From Glandiceps talaboti (Eukaryota > Hemichordata > Enteropneusta > Spengelidae), in the NCBI RefSeq assembly GCF_964340395.1, contig NC_135569.1, positions 277,501 to 341,500 on the forward strand: 64,000 nucleotides of DNA, in the 5' to 3' direction. A model generated the notes under the pieces. It ran no database searches. It had not been told where the DNA came from and worked only from the letters and a program-made list of their open reading frames with translations. The translations under genes and the position numbers were made by a program. Each line of letters starts with the position of its first letter. Position 1 is the first letter of the stretch. Below are positions 63,123 through 64,000 of this stretch, piece by piece.

Positions 63123-63292
63123 CAAATTTTTACTAATTACCAGGCTGGTAAATTGTATTCATGTATAAGGCATTTTAGTCACTATTTATTTTTACTAATT
63201 ACCAGGCTGGTAAATTGTATTCATGTATAAGGCATTTTACTAATTACCAGGCTGGTAAATTGTATTCATGTATAAGGCATTTTAGTCACTAT
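63123..63292. repeat. Tandem repeat, 3 copies
   Basis: Copies of TTTTACTAATTACCAGGCTG plus GTAAATTGTATTCATGTATA. The second copy lacks the ~20-base tail that follows AGGCATTTTA in the others. Confidence 0.93.
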
Positions 63293-64000
63293 TTATTTTC
63301 ATGTTTTGTTGTCAAGCAAATTTTAATTATTAATTATTATTTTAAAATATTCTTTAGCAAAAATTTGAGGTTTACAGCAACACAGTGTGACCTTTTGTCC
63401 TACAAAAAGGGGAACTGTTCTGACTTTTGAGATATTTATAGTTACACAATTTAAATTGATATATAATAACACTGGTAGTTCTGTAACTAAGCTTAGGCAG
63501 AGTACAATAGGTATGTTATTTGCTCACTTGTTCCTGGTGCACACTGTTGAATATAGTTTATCTCATAAACAAACACTTATAGCCTATAGAATGTATACGT
63601 AACAACCAACAAATATGGCAAAAGTTTACCAGATAGGGTGACAATTCTGCATATATTATTGAATTTTTTAAATACTCTTTATGTATTTAATTTTATTACT
63701 TTCAGCTGTAAGTAATGTGACTTTCTGTTGGTTGTTTGTAACATGTAAAGTTTAATCATGTATCTACGTAACTGTACTGTTTCCCTGTCTTGGCAATGTT
63801 CTTTTTTTAAGAAGAATTCGTCATGAATATGGATATGAATATGAATATGGATATGAATATATTATATATATTAGTATGTTTGTTCAAACAATTCACATAT
63901 TGGTAAGTGTCTCTTGCCATGTAATACCATACTTTAATGTTGTTTTCTGGCATAAACATTTTAAAATAAATTTACTACTATGATCTGTAATTTTTCTCAA
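63293..64000. other. Gene-free right edge with ATGAATATGGAT repeat
   Basis: A short ATGAATATGGAT-type array lies at about 63822-63860. No exon recognised to the end. Confidence 0.5.

Noticed and set aside
53861-64000. Upstream ankyrin exons of espin
   Set aside because: Searched by eye on the minus strand for GxTPLHxAA-type motifs; none found, so they are assumed to lie beyond the window.

Overview
The window is AT-rich animal nuclear DNA with spliced genes, GT-AG introns, tRNA-derived SINEs, small cut-and-paste element remnants and very many unrelated minisatellites. The proteins are close to their vertebrate orthologues, with short introns and marine-invertebrate style SINEs. I infer an invertebrate deuterostome (hemichordate, cephalochordate or similar); the sequence alone does not fix the species.

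Layout. 558-8143 (+): last 15 coding exons of mTOR (FRB, kinase, FATC); its 5' exons lie left of the window. 10762-16360: a cytosolic sulfotransferase cluster with three intronless genes (one -, two +) and one broken 3' fragment. 16.4-21.4 kb: gene-free, with a TA-flanked MITE, a SINE, a foldback element and satellites. 21440-27300 (-): complete three-exon PLK4. 28739-33394 (+): complete four-exon TAF10, head-to-head with PLK4 across about 1.4 kb. 33.4-44.8 kb: gene-free, with a 2.5 kb TA-flanked element carrying a near-perfect snap-back insert. 44816-53499 (-): 3' nine exons of an espin orthologue (ankyrin repeats, poly-proline, WH2, actin-bundling module); its 5' exons are not visible and probably lie beyond the right edge. 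53.5-64 kb: probably its long intron or upstream DNA, full of arrays.

The genes are unrelated housekeeping or structural loci: growth signalling, sulfonation, centriole duplication, TFIID/SAGA transcription and actin bundling. Nothing suggests an operon or a joint pathway, apart from the tandem sulfotransferases and the shared PLK4/TAF10 promoter interval.

The most striking observation is that in mTOR at least five exons (2, 3, 6, 7 and 8 of those in the window) have an exon edge, usually with its splice site, copied into the adjoining intron, from single duplications to five-copy arrays. Espin shows one further case. Other highlights are a minisatellite with higher-order structure in a TAF10 intron, a two-copy MITE family, a 179-bp snap-back element with a 10-bp target duplication, a V-domain-like SINE, and an array of Pol III B-box-like units. 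I saw no LTR element, retrovirus, Polinton or CRISPR array.
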